The position numbers and the translations under genes are program-made. Under the pieces are notes generated by a model. The model was not told where the DNA came from and searched no databases. It saw nothing but the letters and a program-made list of their open reading frames with translations. Positions 20,979 through 30,334 of a stretch of DNA of 64,000 nucleotides are shown piece by piece. How positions within the stretch are numbered: position 1 is the first letter of the stretch; the number at the start of each line of letters is the position of its first letter. The stretch lies in the NCBI RefSeq assembly GCF_014698755.1, contig NZ_JACJTO010000011.1, forward strand, positions 39,802 through 103,801, given 5' to 3'. The stretch is from Aphanizomenon flos-aquae FACHB-1287 (GTDB lineage: Bacteria > Cyanobacteriota > Cyanobacteriia > Cyanobacteriales > Nostocaceae).

Positions 20979-21509
20979 TCGACCTCCTCTCTATAAGGAA
21001 TGGGGAATCATGAATACCACCTAGAATAGCACAGTCGCTGTTTTCAGATTGCTCTGTTTTGGCGATGCGGTTGCCGTGTGGAAAAGAAAAGTTGTTTCTG
21101 TTGAATTATAGAGTCTTAACTTGCATATTGTTATAGACCTGTTAACAATAATTAAAAATAGCCAAATTTATTCTCTAGTTGGCTCTGGAAGTTACTACAC
21201 ATTGTCCAAAAGTCAATAGGCTCTTCATTTAATTTACAAAGAACAACAATTGGAAAAACTTATCATTTATACGGAAAGTGGCTCAAACCCTTACTATTTA
21301 ACTGTTTTTACCCAAAAGTAGCGGCATCAAAGCCAATTTCTGCCCTGAGATAAAGTCAAAAAAATCACTTATTTGTTAATGTAATCGGAGAAATGTAGGT
21401 AAATTTATAACTCTTGACATAGATTTATGCACTTAATCCATAGTCTATGATTCACAATTTGCGCGACAATGATTGAGTTAATTGTTAAAAACTATTACGG
21501 AATCAAAAC
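20979..21509. promoter_or_regulatory. Divergent upstream region of psaA and a lipoprotein gene
   Basis: About 530 bp without a gene between psaA (minus) and a lipoprotein gene (plus). It must hold the light-regulated psaA promoter and leader. TTGACA-like and TATAAT-like hexamers are common in this AT-rich stretch, and I cannot pick the true ones with confidence. A TTGACATAGATTTATGC stretch near 21414 could be part of the lipoprotein promoter. Confidence 0.4.
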
Positions 21510-22790
21510 ATGAACACTGGGTACAGAAAATTTTTTGAGCCACTTTTCTCGAACAAATTCCCAATTATTAAATGGTTTGTTACATTAGTTCTAATTGTAG
21601 CTTTGACTGGTTGCGTTGAGTCGGCGACTAGCAAAGAAGTATCTATAAACCCTCTTGTGAAAGCGTCACCGGCATTAGAGGTTTATGGGAAATTTTCAGA
21701 AACCTCACCACCAGATATTATCCAAGCATTACGTCCCAGTTTAGAGGGTTATCAACCCCAAGTTAGCATCCTTAGCCCCCAGGCAGATGAAATTCTCCAA
21801 GACAATATAGCTAAAGTCCGTTTACAAGTTAAGGATTTACCGATATTTAAAGACCCTCAATGGCAACTTGGACCTCATTTGCACCTAATTTTAGATAATC
21901 AACCTTACATGGCTGTTTACGACTTAAATCAGCCAGTGGTATTATCGGATTTATCCCCTGGTACTCATACTCTCCGGGTTTTTGCTTCTCGTCCGTGGCA
22001 TGAAAGTTTTAAAAATGAAGGTGCTTATACTCAAACCACATTTCACGTTTTGACGAAAACTGAGGAAAATAACCCAGATTCTCAATTACCTCTACTTACT
22101 TACAGTCGTCCTAATGGTAGTTATGGTGCAGAACCAATTATGCTGGATTTCTACCTAACTAATGCACCACTACATGATGTTGCTGAAACTAATCCTGACG
22201 ACACCATGAGTAATTGGCGCATTCGTAGTACAGTTAATGGTGAAAGTTTTATTATTGACCGTTGGCAACCAATTTATCTGAAAGGGTTTAAACCTGGTAA
22301 AACTTTGGTACAATTGGAATTCCTAGATAATCAGGGACAACCTGTAATTAATGCCTTTAATACCACTGTCAGATTAATTAATTACGAACCTAATGGTCAG
22401 GATACTTTATCAAAAATTGTCAGGGGGGAGTTGACAGCAGATGAAGTTCGTGGGATTGTAGACCCTAATTATGCCTCGAAGATTCCCGCTATTGAATCTA
22501 CTCCTACAGCAATTCCAGCAGTAAAGGTCGAAAAACAGCCAATTCCTGAAGTTGAAATTCCTGAAATTATCCCAACTCCAGAAGTAAAGATCGAAAAACA
22601 GCCAATTCCTGAAGTTGAAATTCCTGAAATTATCCCAACTCCAGCAGTAAAAGTCGAAAAACAGCCAATTCCTGAAGCTGAAATTCCTGAAATTACCCCA
22701 ACTCCAGAAACAGAAGTAATAGAAACAAAAGAGTCAAATTTGGATAAAATAGATACAGGTTCAGCTAACCAATCTCAAATTCAAGAATAA
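21510..22790 (+). CDS. Predicted lipoprotein with a Pro/Glu-rich repeat tail
   Basis: A 426-residue secreted protein. The N-terminus has a lipoprotein signal: basic region, hydrophobic stretch (FVTLVLIVAL) and lipobox LTGC with Cys at about residue 35, so it should be anchored to a membrane on the outer side of the cytoplasmic membrane. Residues about 80-330 are predicted beta-rich, with immunoglobulin-like or filamin-like character (LHLILDNQPYMAVYDL, SPGTHTLRVFASRPW). The tail holds three 22-residue repeats (VEKQPIPEVEIPEIIPTP). I do not recognise a function. The stop codon directly abuts that of the convergent glutaminase gene with no spacer. Confidence 0.75.
   Translation: MNTGYRKFFEPLFSNKFPIIKWFVTLVLIVALTGCVESATSKEVSINPLVKASPALEVYGKFSETSPPDIIQALRPSLEGYQPQVSILSPQADEILQDNIAKVRLQVKDLPIFKDPQWQLGPHLHLILDNQPYMAVYDLNQPVVLSDLSPGTHTLRVFASRPWHESFKNEGAYTQTTFHVLTKTEENNPDSQLPLLTYSRPNGSYGAEPIMLDFYLTNAPLHDVAETNPDDTMSNWRIRSTVNGESFIIDRWQPIYLKGFKPGKTLVQLEFLDNQGQPVINAFNTTVRLINYEPNGQDTLSKIVRGELTADEVRGIVDPNYASKIPAIESTPTAIPAVKVEKQPIPEVEIPEIIPTPEVKIEKQPIPEVEIPEIIPTPAVKVEKQPIPEAEIPEITPTPETEVIETKESNLDKIDTGSANQSQIQE
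22519..22712 (+). repeat. 66-bp in-gene tandem repeat
   Basis: Three near-identical 66-bp units encode AVKVEKQPIPEVEIPEIIPTP-type repeats at the lipoprotein C-terminus. They probably form an extended, proline-rich spacer spanning the periplasm or cell wall. Confidence 0.88.
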
Positions 22791-23750
22791 TTAACAAAAA
22801 ATACTCAATTGCAACTTTTGAGATATAGTTTCCATTAGTGCCAAACCAGCTACAGGATTACCTACAATATCTAGAGCAGGACTGTAGCTGGCTATTGTTC
22901 CCTGATTTGGTATTATTGTCAAAAGTCCACCGCCAATACCTGATTTTATCGGTAAACCAATTTTCACAGCATACTCAGCGGACGCTTCATATAAGCCGCA
23001 AGTTAACATAACGGTGTTCACAATTTGACGGTGTTGATTTTTAATAAAATCGCTTGTACAAGTTAATATATTTCCTAGTTTAGCTAAATCTTCTACCCGT
23101 CCAGATATACAGCATATTTGTTCATAAGCATCAAGAGATAATTCAATATTCTTTAAATTTCCGGTTTTGTAAAGGTAGTGAGTAATATCTATATTTATCT
23201 GAGAACGATTAATGCGAACTGAATTTAGAATATCTGCATCTATATATAATTGAGTACCTGCTAATTCATTTAACCATTTACAAAACAATTGTGTACAATC
23301 AATTCCATTGTCTCCTGGTAACTTCTCAGCGAGAGTAATAGCACCACTATTAATCATGGGGTTGCGAGGATATCCATTATCTGCTATTAATTGCGTTAAA
23401 GAATTAAAAGGCGCGTCCGATGGTTTTACCCCAACCCATTGTAAAACCTTTTCTGCTCCGTAATGTTCGAGTAGGTATAGTAGCGAAAATGGTTTTATCA
23501 CACTCATGAAAGGAAATATACAATCCGTATCTCCGAGACTATAATTTTCTCCCGCTTTACAAATTATATGAACAGCAAACCAGTTAGGATTAGCTACAGC
23601 GAGTTGAGGAATGCGTTTAATAACTTCTCCGTGTAGTGATTGGGTTTTAGCTTGTTCTACCCACTTAGATAAATTATGTATATTAATGCTTTTTATTCCT
23701 AGCAAAAGCCCAAACCTCAAATTATAATAGTAAGGTAGACTGATCAACAA
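22791..23750 (-). CDS. glsA: Glutaminase
   Basis: A 319-residue glutaminase of the serine-dependent beta-lactamase-like family, which hydrolyses L-glutamine to glutamate and ammonia. The catalytic S-x-x-K lies in FMSVIKPF near residue 81, and the family segments YPRNPMINSGAI and SGIGGGLLTIIPNQG (about residues 270-285) are present. The length suits the family (about 300-330). The first 15 or so residues may be an over-extended start. It is transcribed toward the lipoprotein gene and shares no spacer with it. Confidence 0.9.
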   Translation of the reverse strand: MLISLPYYYNLRFGLLLGIKSINIHNLSKWVEQAKTQSLHGEVIKRIPQLAVANPNWFAVHIICKAGENYSLGDTDCIFPFMSVIKPFSLLYLLEHYGAEKVLQWVGVKPSDAPFNSLTQLIADNGYPRNPMINSGAITLAEKLPGDNGIDCTQLFCKWLNELAGTQLYIDADILNSVRINRSQINIDITHYLYKTGNLKNIELSLDAYEQICCISGRVEDLAKLGNILTCTSDFIKNQHRQIVNTVMLTCGLYEASAEYAVKIGLPIKSGIGGGLLTIIPNQGTIASYSPALDIVGNPVAGLALMETISQKLQLSIFC

Positions 23751-23810
23751 CCAAGTTGTCGGAAAAGATAAATTGGTTTATTTCCATAATGACAAGGTTT
23801 TTAACAGTAC

Positions 23811-24176
23811 ATGAACAAAAGATTTATTTTAACTTTGATTTCTAGCCCCGTATTGTTCACATCCATGATATCTATGGTAATGATAGCTAGACCTGCTCAT
23901 GCTAGTCAAACAGTTGACACTTCTGGAACTCATCTATCTTGTGTTATGTCTCCCCATTCTGCAAGTCTGAAACAGGTATGTATGCAAGTAAGTAATACTC
24001 CTCCCTCAGTTGCAAAAGAACCCATACAAATAGCACAAGCACAAATAAATAATCCCAAAGAATTAGAATTTTCTGATGCAGAAAGTGATCTAGCTATCAA
24101 GTTATTTGGCTGTGATTGCCCTGTTTGTATCAATGCTGCTCGGCAATTGAATGGTTCAGCACCTTTACCAGTTTAA
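23811..24176 (+). CDS. Small secreted protein with a C-terminal CxCxxC motif
   Basis: A 121-residue protein with a clear signal peptide (MNKRFILTLISSPVLFTSMISMVMIARPAHA, cleavage after AHA). The mature part is about 90 residues and carries four cysteines; the last three form FGCDCPVCINAARQL near the C-terminus, a motif that could bind a metal or form disulphides. I do not recognise the family. It is divergent from the glutaminase gene 60 bp away, and a hairpin separates it from the convergent aroB. Confidence 0.6.
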   Translation: MNKRFILTLISSPVLFTSMISMVMIARPAHASQTVDTSGTHLSCVMSPHSASLKQVCMQVSNTPPSVAKEPIQIAQAQINNPKELEFSDAESDLAIKLFGCDCPVCINAARQLNGSAPLPV

Positions 24177-24181
24177 TAGAT

Positions 24182-24210
24182 AATGGGTAATTGGGAAGAA
24201 CTTACCCATT
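24182..24210. terminator. Bidirectional hairpin between convergent genes
   Basis: AATGGGTAA (24182-24190) pairs perfectly with TTACCCATT (24202-24210). It lies in the 39-bp gap between the small secreted protein gene and aroB and could terminate either transcript. Confidence 0.5.
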
Positions 24211-24215
24211 GCCAA

Positions 24216-25310
24216 TTACCTATTTCCCAATAATACTTCTCTAATTATCTCCGTTGGTACTTCGTCGGTAACTTTGACTGCACCAATTTGGGTTGGTAAT
24301 ACAAAGCGGACTTTACCAGATTTAACTTTTTTATCTAGTTGCAAAGCATCAATAATTGCTTCAATATCTAAACCGGCGGGTATTTGAGTGGGTAAACCTG
24401 CTTTTTTAATTAAGGCGTTTTGACGTTCTGCGTCTCCTTGTGACCAAAGTCCTAATTTTACAGCAATTTCTCCTGCTGTCACCATACCAATACCTACAGC
24501 TTCACCGTGTTTTAATAGACGATACTCGGTTAAGCTTTCGACAGCATGACCGATAGTATGACCATAATTCAAAATTGCCCTGAGTCCAGATTCTTTTTCA
24601 TCTTTGCTGACCACATCTGCCTTTGCTTGACAGGAATGAGTTAATATGATGTTTATCAGGTCGGATTTTACATAGCGGAGTTGGTCAAGGTGTTTACTTG
24701 CTGTTAATTGAGTAAACAATTCGGTATCCCAAATGATACCATATTTGATCACCTCTGCCATTCCTGCGCGAAATTCCCTTGCGGGTAGGGTTTTTAAAAC
24801 TTCTGGGTCAATTAGGACTAAACTGGGTTGATGGAATGCACCAATCAAGTTTTTACCGTGGGGATGATTTACCCCGGTTTTACCACCAATAGCTGAATCT
24901 ACCATTGCTAAGAGACTGGTAGGGACTTGGACAATATTGATTCCTCTCAGCCATGTAGCGGCTGCAAAGCCTGTCATATCACCAATTACACCTCCCCCCA
25001 AGGCGACCATGGTTGAGGAGCGTTCTAGGCGATTTCCGAGGGCGATATCGTAGAGTTTTTGAATGGAGTTGAGGGTTTTGTAACGTTCTCCGGGGGGTAG
25101 GTTGTAGCTGACAACTTGAAAACCGGCATTTTCTAAAGAGGCGATCGCTTTTGGTCCATAATGTTTAAATATCATGGGGTTGGAAACTAGCAATACTTTT
25201 TTACCTAGTTTCAAACTGGCCATTTGTTCACCTAGTTGATCTAAACTCCCAGGTGCAATGGTAATATCATAGGATTTTTCTGGTATATCTACTTTAATTA
25301 CAGAACTCAT
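24216..25310 (-). CDS. aroB: 3-dehydroquinate synthase
   Basis: A 364-residue NAD-dependent enzyme of the shikimate pathway that converts DAHP to 3-dehydroquinate in the cytosol. Motifs are clear: [22 protein letters not shown] (about residues 104-125), [28 protein letters not shown], the metal-binding [11 protein letters not shown] near residue 250, and [10 protein letters not shown]. Full length and intact. It stands alone, transcribed away from petL. Confidence 0.95.
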   Translation of the reverse strand: MSSVIKVDIPEKSYDITIAPGSLDQLGEQMASLKLGKKVLLVSNPMIFKHYGPKAIASLENAGFQVVSYNLPPGERYKTLNSIQKLYDIALGNRLERSSTMVALGGGVIGDMTGFAAATWLRGINIVQVPTSLLAMVDSAIGGKTGVNHPHGKNLIGAFHQPSLVLIDPEVLKTLPAREFRAGMAEVIKYGIIWDTELFTQLTASKHLDQLRYVKSDLINIILTHSCQAKADVVSKDEKESGLRAILNYGHTIGHAVESLTEYRLLKHGEAVGIGMVTAGEIAVKLGLWSQGDAERQNALIKKAGLPTQIPAGLDIEAIIDALQLDKKVKSGKVRFVLPTQIGAVKVTDEVPTEIIREVLLGNR

Positions 25311-25552
25311 TCTCTAACCTTAATATAATCACTGGTCTGAGTATTTTACCGTAATTTGTGTTTCGTGCAATCTCTCTTAAAGACTTGTAGGGTAGACGCG
25401 AAGGAATAAAGATAGGAGTTTTGAAATGTAAATTTAGTAATACCTGAATTTTTCAGGAGTTGTTTTTCTCGGAATTAAAGTGATTGAGTTTTTCACTTAC
25501 CGAATATTCTTGTGATTGAATATAAATAAGTAACTAATTTGGAGAAACTGCC

Positions 25553-25648
25553 ATGACTGGTGCAATTGAGTATGTTGTATTTTTAGGTGTGTTTATGGGT
25601 GTAGCTGTCGGACTGTTATTTGGTCTACGTGGAGCTAAGGTACTCTAA
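25553..25648 (+). CDS. petL: Cytochrome b6-f complex subunit PetL-like peptide
   Basis: A 31-residue single-pass membrane peptide beginning MTGAIEYVVFLGVF and ending LLFGLRGAKVL. The hydrophobic span and the C-terminal FGLRxAKxL signature match cyanobacterial PetL, a small peripheral subunit that stabilises the cytochrome b6-f dimer. A GGAG ribosome-binding site lies at 25541-25544. A perfect hairpin terminator follows, so it is a monocistronic gene. Identification rests on recall of PetL sequences. Confidence 0.75.
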   Translation: MTGAIEYVVFLGVFMGVAVGLLFGLRGAKVL

Positions 25649-25669
25649 CTCTACAATTAGACGTTAGTT

Positions 25670-25690
25670 AAACCCACTTTATGTGGGTTT
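25670..25690 (+). terminator. Rho-independent terminator of petL
   Basis: AAACCCAC and GTGGGTTT form a perfect stem around a short TTTAT loop, 21 bp past the petL stop. Confidence 0.75.
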
Positions 25691-25726
25691 AGTCTATAAA
25701 CTAAATATTTAATTACTTATTAGCAT

Positions 25727-26563
25727 TCACAAATCCTTAGTTAATCCATATTGAAGTGATTCAAACCGTTTCACTATTTTATCAAAAGTTTCATCCCATT
25801 CTTCAATATCTAAAATTTTAGGCATACATTGGGAAATATATGTGTCTTGTTCCAGAATTATATCGACAATTTCTTTAACTTTATTAATAGTCTCACTTTT
25901 AAATTTATTTTGAATATTTCTACCTATAAAAATAATAGCCGCTTCATCTACTTCAAATCTTCCTTCTATAATTTCATCAAAAAATTCATCATAAACCCGG
26001 TCTTGATCTTCTTCATTAGGAGATTTCCGTAATACTGTGATAATATCTTTTAAATCTTTCTTTTCTCTTCTATTATTCCAAGCTAATAATTTCAACGCTA
26101 TAAAAGCATCAATATCAGCTACCCGAATTTCCAAGTTATCAATTATTATAATTTCTGTGTTTGCAAAAGCTTCTTCTAAACCCAAAATGTTCATTTGATT
26201 ACCATCAGGCCAGTTAATTTCCTGATTTGGTTTACTTATATCACCAAAAGGAATAACATCAACTTCCAGTTCTGTTTCAATATGAATAAACTTGTGAATG
26301 ACTTTGGTTTTCTTAAATAGGGGATTTTGTCCAGTCGTCATTATACTAATCAGTAGATTATATCTATCCCAATTATCTAATTGTACCGCCACATCCCAAT
26401 CTTTTGTTGCACGACCTTGAACTTGATATTGACTATCAAAGATTAATATTCTTGCTTGAGCGCCTATCAATAGCATAGGTACTTCTAAGGAATCAATGAT
26501 AGATTTAAAATCGGTGAGAAATTTTTTAGTTTCTAAGTCAATTTGAGGATATGAGTTTTTCAT
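25727..26563 (-). CDS. AbiEii-like nucleotidyltransferase (putative type IV toxin)
   Basis: A 278-residue protein of the minimal nucleotidyltransferase superfamily. The fold signature is visible: LLIGAQARILIF (Gly34), then RATKDWD with Asp55 and Asp57 as the metal-binding pair, and Asp102 in ELEVDVIPF as the third acidic residue. The KLLAWNNRREKKDLKDI helix near residue 163 is typical of AbiEii/AbiGii-type proteins. In the AbiE system the toxin transfers nucleotides to an essential target and blocks growth upon phage infection. It follows the putative antitoxin gene by 2 bp, in the normal antitoxin-toxin order. Confidence 0.75.
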   Translation of the reverse strand: MKNSYPQIDLETKKFLTDFKSIIDSLEVPMLLIGAQARILIFDSQYQVQGRATKDWDVAVQLDNWDRYNLLISIMTTGQNPLFKKTKVIHKFIHIETELEVDVIPFGDISKPNQEINWPDGNQMNILGLEEAFANTEIIIIDNLEIRVADIDAFIALKLLAWNNRREKKDLKDIITVLRKSPNEEDQDRVYDEFFDEIIEGRFEVDEAAIIFIGRNIQNKFKSETINKVKEIVDIILEQDTYISQCMPKILDIEEWDETFDKIVKRFESLQYGLTKDL

Positions 26564-26565
26564 GT

Positions 26566-27711
26566 TTATACTATTTCGGCTATTTCTTGTCTTGTAATAA
26601 TATATTTTTCATAGAGACGTTTAGCTGTTTCTTTGAGTCTTTCATCTGGATATAAACACAATTCTGCATGAATAAGTAACGGGTCTGCTACAGGTTCAGA
26701 TAAGTCATATTTAGCTTGATTGTTATTTCCAAATTGCTTCAAGATGATAATATTACCCTTGGGATCTAATTTGATACGTAATATGGTTGTTATCGTCCGA
26801 TAATTATATTCTTCAGGAATATGAATAGTCATATTGATTGGTTTTAAATACCCTGTAAGTAGTGCAGCACCTAATTCTCCTCCAATTATAATTTTTTGGT
26901 TTTGGGCTATTTCTCGTATTTGTTTCGATATATCGTTAAAATCTATATTTTCTCTGGTGCTAAATGTCCCTCTTAAAAGTTCTGGACGCAAATTTTCTAT
27001 ATATCCCATTTCCCATCTTTCTAAAAGTTTAGTATAATTTTCAATTCGATATGTTCCATTTCGTTGACGTTGTAAATAATTTAGTTGATACAAAGATTCT
27101 AGACTGGATTTTACAGTTTGAAAGTCAACACCTGCAACGGTTGCTATTATTTCCAAAACACTGGGTTTCACAATCGTAGAATCAATACCTCTAACATTTA
27201 CGATCTGCTCTAAATCATAATCAAAATTATGATATTGCAAAATACTTGGATCTTGAAGTATAGCATAAGCTACTTTTAGGGTGTTGGTAGTAATTTTAGA
27301 AGCAGATAGTAATTTTTTGCTTTGTATTGAACTACTTCTAACTAAAATATATAGTGATGAATTGTTAAGATAAATATTACCTGTAGTGTCCATAAATTCA
27401 ATATTTTTTTCTAACAACAAATCCAAAACTTCATCAGAAAGTGTGTCTGTAATAAGCAATGTTCTCCTATCTTTGCTCAGTTTTTCTTTCAGATGGTGGA
27501 TATAATTAATGTTTGTATCAACTGTGTCTAAAGTAATAGGAGCTTTTATTTCAACTATATATTTGAGTTGATTATGAGGAGTATATATAGTTAACAGTCC
27601 ATCCGCTAAAGTATTTTCTAAAAAAGGTTCTATAATTGTTGTTGTCTCTATCTGGGGTAATTCTTCCAGCTTTTGTATACATTTTTGTAACCAAGGATGC
27701 TTAGGTTGCAT
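26566..27711 (-). CDS. AbiEi-like antitoxin/transcriptional regulator
   Basis: A 381-residue protein that matches the general plan of AbiEi-family partners: an N-terminal alpha/beta region (residues 1-125, with IVEIKAP as a possible degenerate nuclease-like core), a winged-helix region around 140-235 (TLKVAYAIL...VKSSLESLYQLNYLQRQRNGTYRI), and a C-terminal domain containing IIIGGELGAALLTGYLKP. In type IV AbiE systems this partner represses the operon and neutralises the nucleotidyltransferase. It precedes the toxin-like gene with a 2-bp gap, so the two are surely cotranscribed. Assignment as an antitoxin is mainly from context and family resemblance. Confidence 0.68.
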   Translation of the reverse strand: MQPKHPWLQKCIQKLEELPQIETTTIIEPFLENTLADGLLTIYTPHNQLKYIVEIKAPITLDTVDTNINYIHHLKEKLSKDRRTLLITDTLSDEVLDLLLEKNIEFMDTTGNIYLNNSSLYILVRSSSIQSKKLLSASKITTNTLKVAYAILQDPSILQYHNFDYDLEQIVNVRGIDSTIVKPSVLEIIATVAGVDFQTVKSSLESLYQLNYLQRQRNGTYRIENYTKLLERWEMGYIENLRPELLRGTFSTRENIDFNDISKQIREIAQNQKIIIGGELGAALLTGYLKPINMTIHIPEEYNYRTITTILRIKLDPKGNIIILKQFGNNNQAKYDLSEPVADPLLIHAELCLYPDERLKETAKRLYEKYIITRQEIAEIV

Positions 27712-27760
27712 AGCATTTTAGAAATAAAGGTTGCTATTATTCATAATAATTTATTAAGAA

Positions 27761-27837
27761 GTAGGTTGGGTTGACACAAGGAAACTCAAGATTATGATTT
27801 TTCTTGTTGGTTTGCGCTGTTACTGAACCCAACCTAC
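27761..27837. repeat. Small interspersed element with 12-bp terminal inverted repeats
   Basis: GTAGGTTGGGTT (27761-27772) is the exact inverse of AACCCAACCTAC (27826-27837). The 77-bp unit resembles the GGTTGGGTT...AACCCAACC repeats scattered in cyanobacterial intergenic DNA. Confidence 0.7.
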
Positions 27838-27843
27838 CTTAAC

Positions 27844-28041
27844 TCAGAACTTACGCAAAATATCGCTGAAACCCTCATTTCTCCGTGTCCTCTGTGCCTG
27901 GAGTGGTTCGTTATTCCGTGATTTAAGTACCCGATAACGATTTTGCAGCAGTAATTGTGACCCACAGTTACGACAAATAGGATTATTTGCATTTGCTAGG
28001 TCAATCGGTTTGGGACAGTGCGGGTTGATACAATAGCTCAT
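27844..28041 (-). pseudogene. Truncated zinc-ribbon head of a serine/threonine kinase
   Basis: A 65-residue frame. Residues 1-40 (CINPHCPKP... ICRNCGSQLLLQNRYRVL) are the four-cysteine zinc-ribbon that starts many cyanobacterial Ser/Thr kinases, where it is followed at once by the glycine loop. Here the kinase domain is missing: after RYRVLKS the frame enters a dispersed repeat (complement of ATTTCTCCGTGTCCTCTGTGCC) and soon stops. The start and N-terminus look natural. It might be expressed as a free zinc-ribbon, but a broken gene is more likely. Confidence 0.65.
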
Positions 28042-28186
28042 TTGCTAAAAAATATTCTGAGTGAAAAATCTCTATTTACTTCTCAATTGCAACTCTTTTC
28101 TAGAAATATATAGTATTTGTCAAAACAAGAAAATTCCCAAATTTTTAATAAATTGGGAATGTCTGTATTTAGATAAAATTCACCTA

Positions 28187-29362
28187 TTAAGCAAAGCGAA
28201 TTTTCAGATAATCATCTTCCATTTTTGCCCCTGCTGGTTGCAGTGCAGCTAAAGCTTGAGGTAATACTAAATTACGGCGATGATTACCAATAGTAATGTT
28301 TAATTCATCTCCAGATTTACTCAGTTGAACTTGGCTTTTGGGAATATTTGGTAAATAGAGTTCTAAACTGTATTGGTTATTCTCTTGGACAACTCTGAGA
28401 GTAGTTTCTTTATAATAAACTTGAGTCGGATCTTCATCTTTGTAGAGAGTTTCTTTCAATCTTTCCAAAGCTGCTAAACCACACAATTCTTCAGAGTATA
28501 AAGGTACTTCTTTCACTGGCAAAGGTAAGAAATTATCATGAATTTCTTGACGGTATTGTTCTTGATTTTCCTTCCACCTTTGGAAAAATGGATCTGTAAC
28601 TTCTTGGGGAATAATTCGGTTAGCAATTACCAAATCTGTCGCTACATTATATAAACTCAAATAGGCATGAGCGCGAAGAGACTCTTTAATTACCATTTTT
28701 TCGGGATTGGTAACTAGACGCACAGAAGTTTGTGTATTATCAGTTAAAACTTTTTCCAAAGCTTCAATTTGCTCGTAAAATTCATAGGGTGCGTCCATTA
28801 CCTCCTTATCTGGTAAAGAAAAACCAGCAATGGGTTTGAAAAAAGGTTCTACCAGCGGTCTGAGGGCAACGGAAATATTTTGAAATGGTTTGTAAAAACG
28901 ACGCATATACCAACCACCAACTTCAGGCAAACTTAACAGCCGTAATGCCGTACCAGTGGGGGCAGAGTCAATAATTAAAACCTCATATTCGCCGTCATCA
29001 TAATGACGTTTCATTCTCACCAAGCCGAAAATTTCATCCATACCTGGTAAAATTGCTAACTCTTGCGCTTGAATGCCGTCTAAACCTCTGGCCTGTAAAA
29101 CTTGGGTAATATAGCGTTTCACAGCCCCCCAATTACCTTCTAATTCTTGCAGAGCATCCAATTCTGCACCCCATAAATTAGGACGAACGAGGCGGGCATC
29201 ATGTCCTAATTCAATGTCAAAGCTATCTGCCAGGGAATGGGCGGGGTCTGTACTTAAAACTAATGTCCGATATCCCAGTTCTGCACAACGGAGTCCAGTG
29301 GCTGCGGCAACGGAGGTTTTTCCTACGCCACCTTTCCCTGTCATTAAAATTACTCGCATCAA
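28187..29362 (-). CDS. ArsA/Get3-type ATPase with a C-terminal HSP20-like domain
   Basis: A 391-residue P-loop ATPase of the ArsA/TRC40 group. The deviant Walker A KGGVGKT is at residues 10-16, the switch-type segment [13 protein letters not shown] near 38-50, and [13 protein letters not shown] near 131-143. Only one ATPase domain is present, as in Get3-like and plant or cyanobacterial forms. Residues about 310-391 ([37 protein letters not shown] split over the domain) resemble a small alpha-crystallin-like fold, common in cyanobacterial members. It may target tail-anchored proteins or handle metalloids; neither is proven. The second Met (29359) is the more usual start. Confidence 0.85.
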   Translation of the reverse strand: MMRVILMTGKGGVGKTSVAAATGLRCAELGYRTLVLSTDPAHSLADSFDIELGHDARLVRPNLWGAELDALQELEGNWGAVKRYITQVLQARGLDGIQAQELAILPGMDEIFGLVRMKRHYDDGEYEVLIIDSAPTGTALRLLSLPEVGGWYMRRFYKPFQNISVALRPLVEPFFKPIAGFSLPDKEVMDAPYEFYEQIEALEKVLTDNTQTSVRLVTNPEKMVIKESLRAHAYLSLYNVATDLVIANRIIPQEVTDPFFQRWKENQEQYRQEIHDNFLPLPVKEVPLYSEELCGLAALERLKETLYKDEDPTQVYYKETTLRVVQENNQYSLELYLPNIPKSQVQLSKSGDELNITIGNHRRNLVLPQALAALQPAGAKMEDDYLKIRFA

Positions 29363-29402
29363 TGATTCCTTACTGCCTGAAGTTTATTTACATTTATTTA
29401 CA

Positions 29403-29795
29403 TTATGATGGTTTTTTCCCAGAAATGAAATGTTGCTTAATTACGTCTAAACGGGAACAGTGCCAATAATCAATATGGGAAACAATTAAACCCTCGGCAT
29501 TCAGACGTAATTCACTCCAACCAGAAACGGAAATATACGGTTTCCAAGGTAATGGAGAATGCCAACTCATTGTCCATTCAGTTTTAATAATTTCTTCCTC
29601 AGGTTGAATATCATGTAAATCTAGTTTGAGATTGAAGAAAAAAGTTTGAATGAATTTAATCATCCATTTATAAAGTTCAATTCCCCGAAACTTGAAAACA
29701 GCATCTTGAAAATAAACATCCTGGGCATAAATGCTGTAAGTTTGATTTTCTGGAAATCTAGCATAATCTGATTTGATGATTTCGATAATATTCAT
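29403..29795 (-). CDS. DUF2358-type protein
   Basis: A 130-residue protein resembling the DUF2358 family of cyanobacteria and plastids, an NTF2/SnoaL-like cone fold. Recognisable features are YSIYAQDVYFQDAVFKFRG near the N-terminus and GLIVSHIDYWHCSRLDV near the C-terminus. No catalytic role is known. It lies 40 bp upstream of the ArsA-type gene on the same strand and may share its transcript. Confidence 0.7.
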   Translation of the reverse strand: MNIIEIIKSDYARFPENQTYSIYAQDVYFQDAVFKFRGIELYKWMIKFIQTFFFNLKLDLHDIQPEEEIIKTEWTMSWHSPLPWKPYISVSGWSELRLNAEGLIVSHIDYWHCSRLDVIKQHFISGKKPS

Positions 29796-29842
29796 AAATT
29801 AAGAATAGTAGGAGTCAGGAGTTAGGACGCAGAAAACGTTGA

Positions 29843-30334
29843 TTACTTATTTACAAAATTACCAATTACAGTTTGTAATTTTACTCTTGCACAATCTCTT
29901 TCTTCTGTGGGTAAACAGGATAGAGCAAATTCAAACTCATCTAGCTTTTCGGCTAAGGCATTGACTAATTCTTGTTTACCTTCCGTGAGACTAAGTTCAG
30001 ATTTTCCTGGATCAATTTCTGTAGATTCTAAGGACGCTAAAATTAAACTACTTTGGTGATTTTTTTCTAAATCAAACTTATTTTCTGCTTCAGGACTAAT
30101 CATTTTAGATTTAGTTATTTCTAGAATCTCTTCAGTAGAATACTCTAAATCAGCTTGGGCTTCTTTTAATAGCTTTATGGCTTCTTTAAGCTTTTTCTTT
30201 GCTGCTTTTTCAATAATTTGTTTCTGCTCCAAAAGTAGAGACAATTCTTTTTGAGAATCTAATAATGCTTGCTGCTGCTCCTTGATTTTAGCTGTTTGGT
30301 TATTGATTTGAGTTTGAATTTGTGGGAGTGTCAT
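29843..30334 (-). CDS. Coiled-coil protein of unknown function
   Basis: A 163-residue soluble protein. The first 75 residues form a strong coiled coil rich in Gln, Lys and Glu (IKEQQQALLDSQKELSLLLEQKQIIEKAAKKKLKEAIK). The C-terminal 50 residues include ELVNALAEKLDEFEFALSCLPTEERD. I do not recognise a family. It precedes the DUF2358 gene by 47 bp on the same strand. Confidence 0.6.
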   Translation of the reverse strand: MTLPQIQTQINNQTAKIKEQQQALLDSQKELSLLLEQKQIIEKAAKKKLKEAIKLLKEAQADLEYSTEEILEITKSKMISPEAENKFDLEKNHQSSLILASLESTEIDPGKSELSLTEGKQELVNALAEKLDEFEFALSCLPTEERDCARVKLQTVIGNFVNK

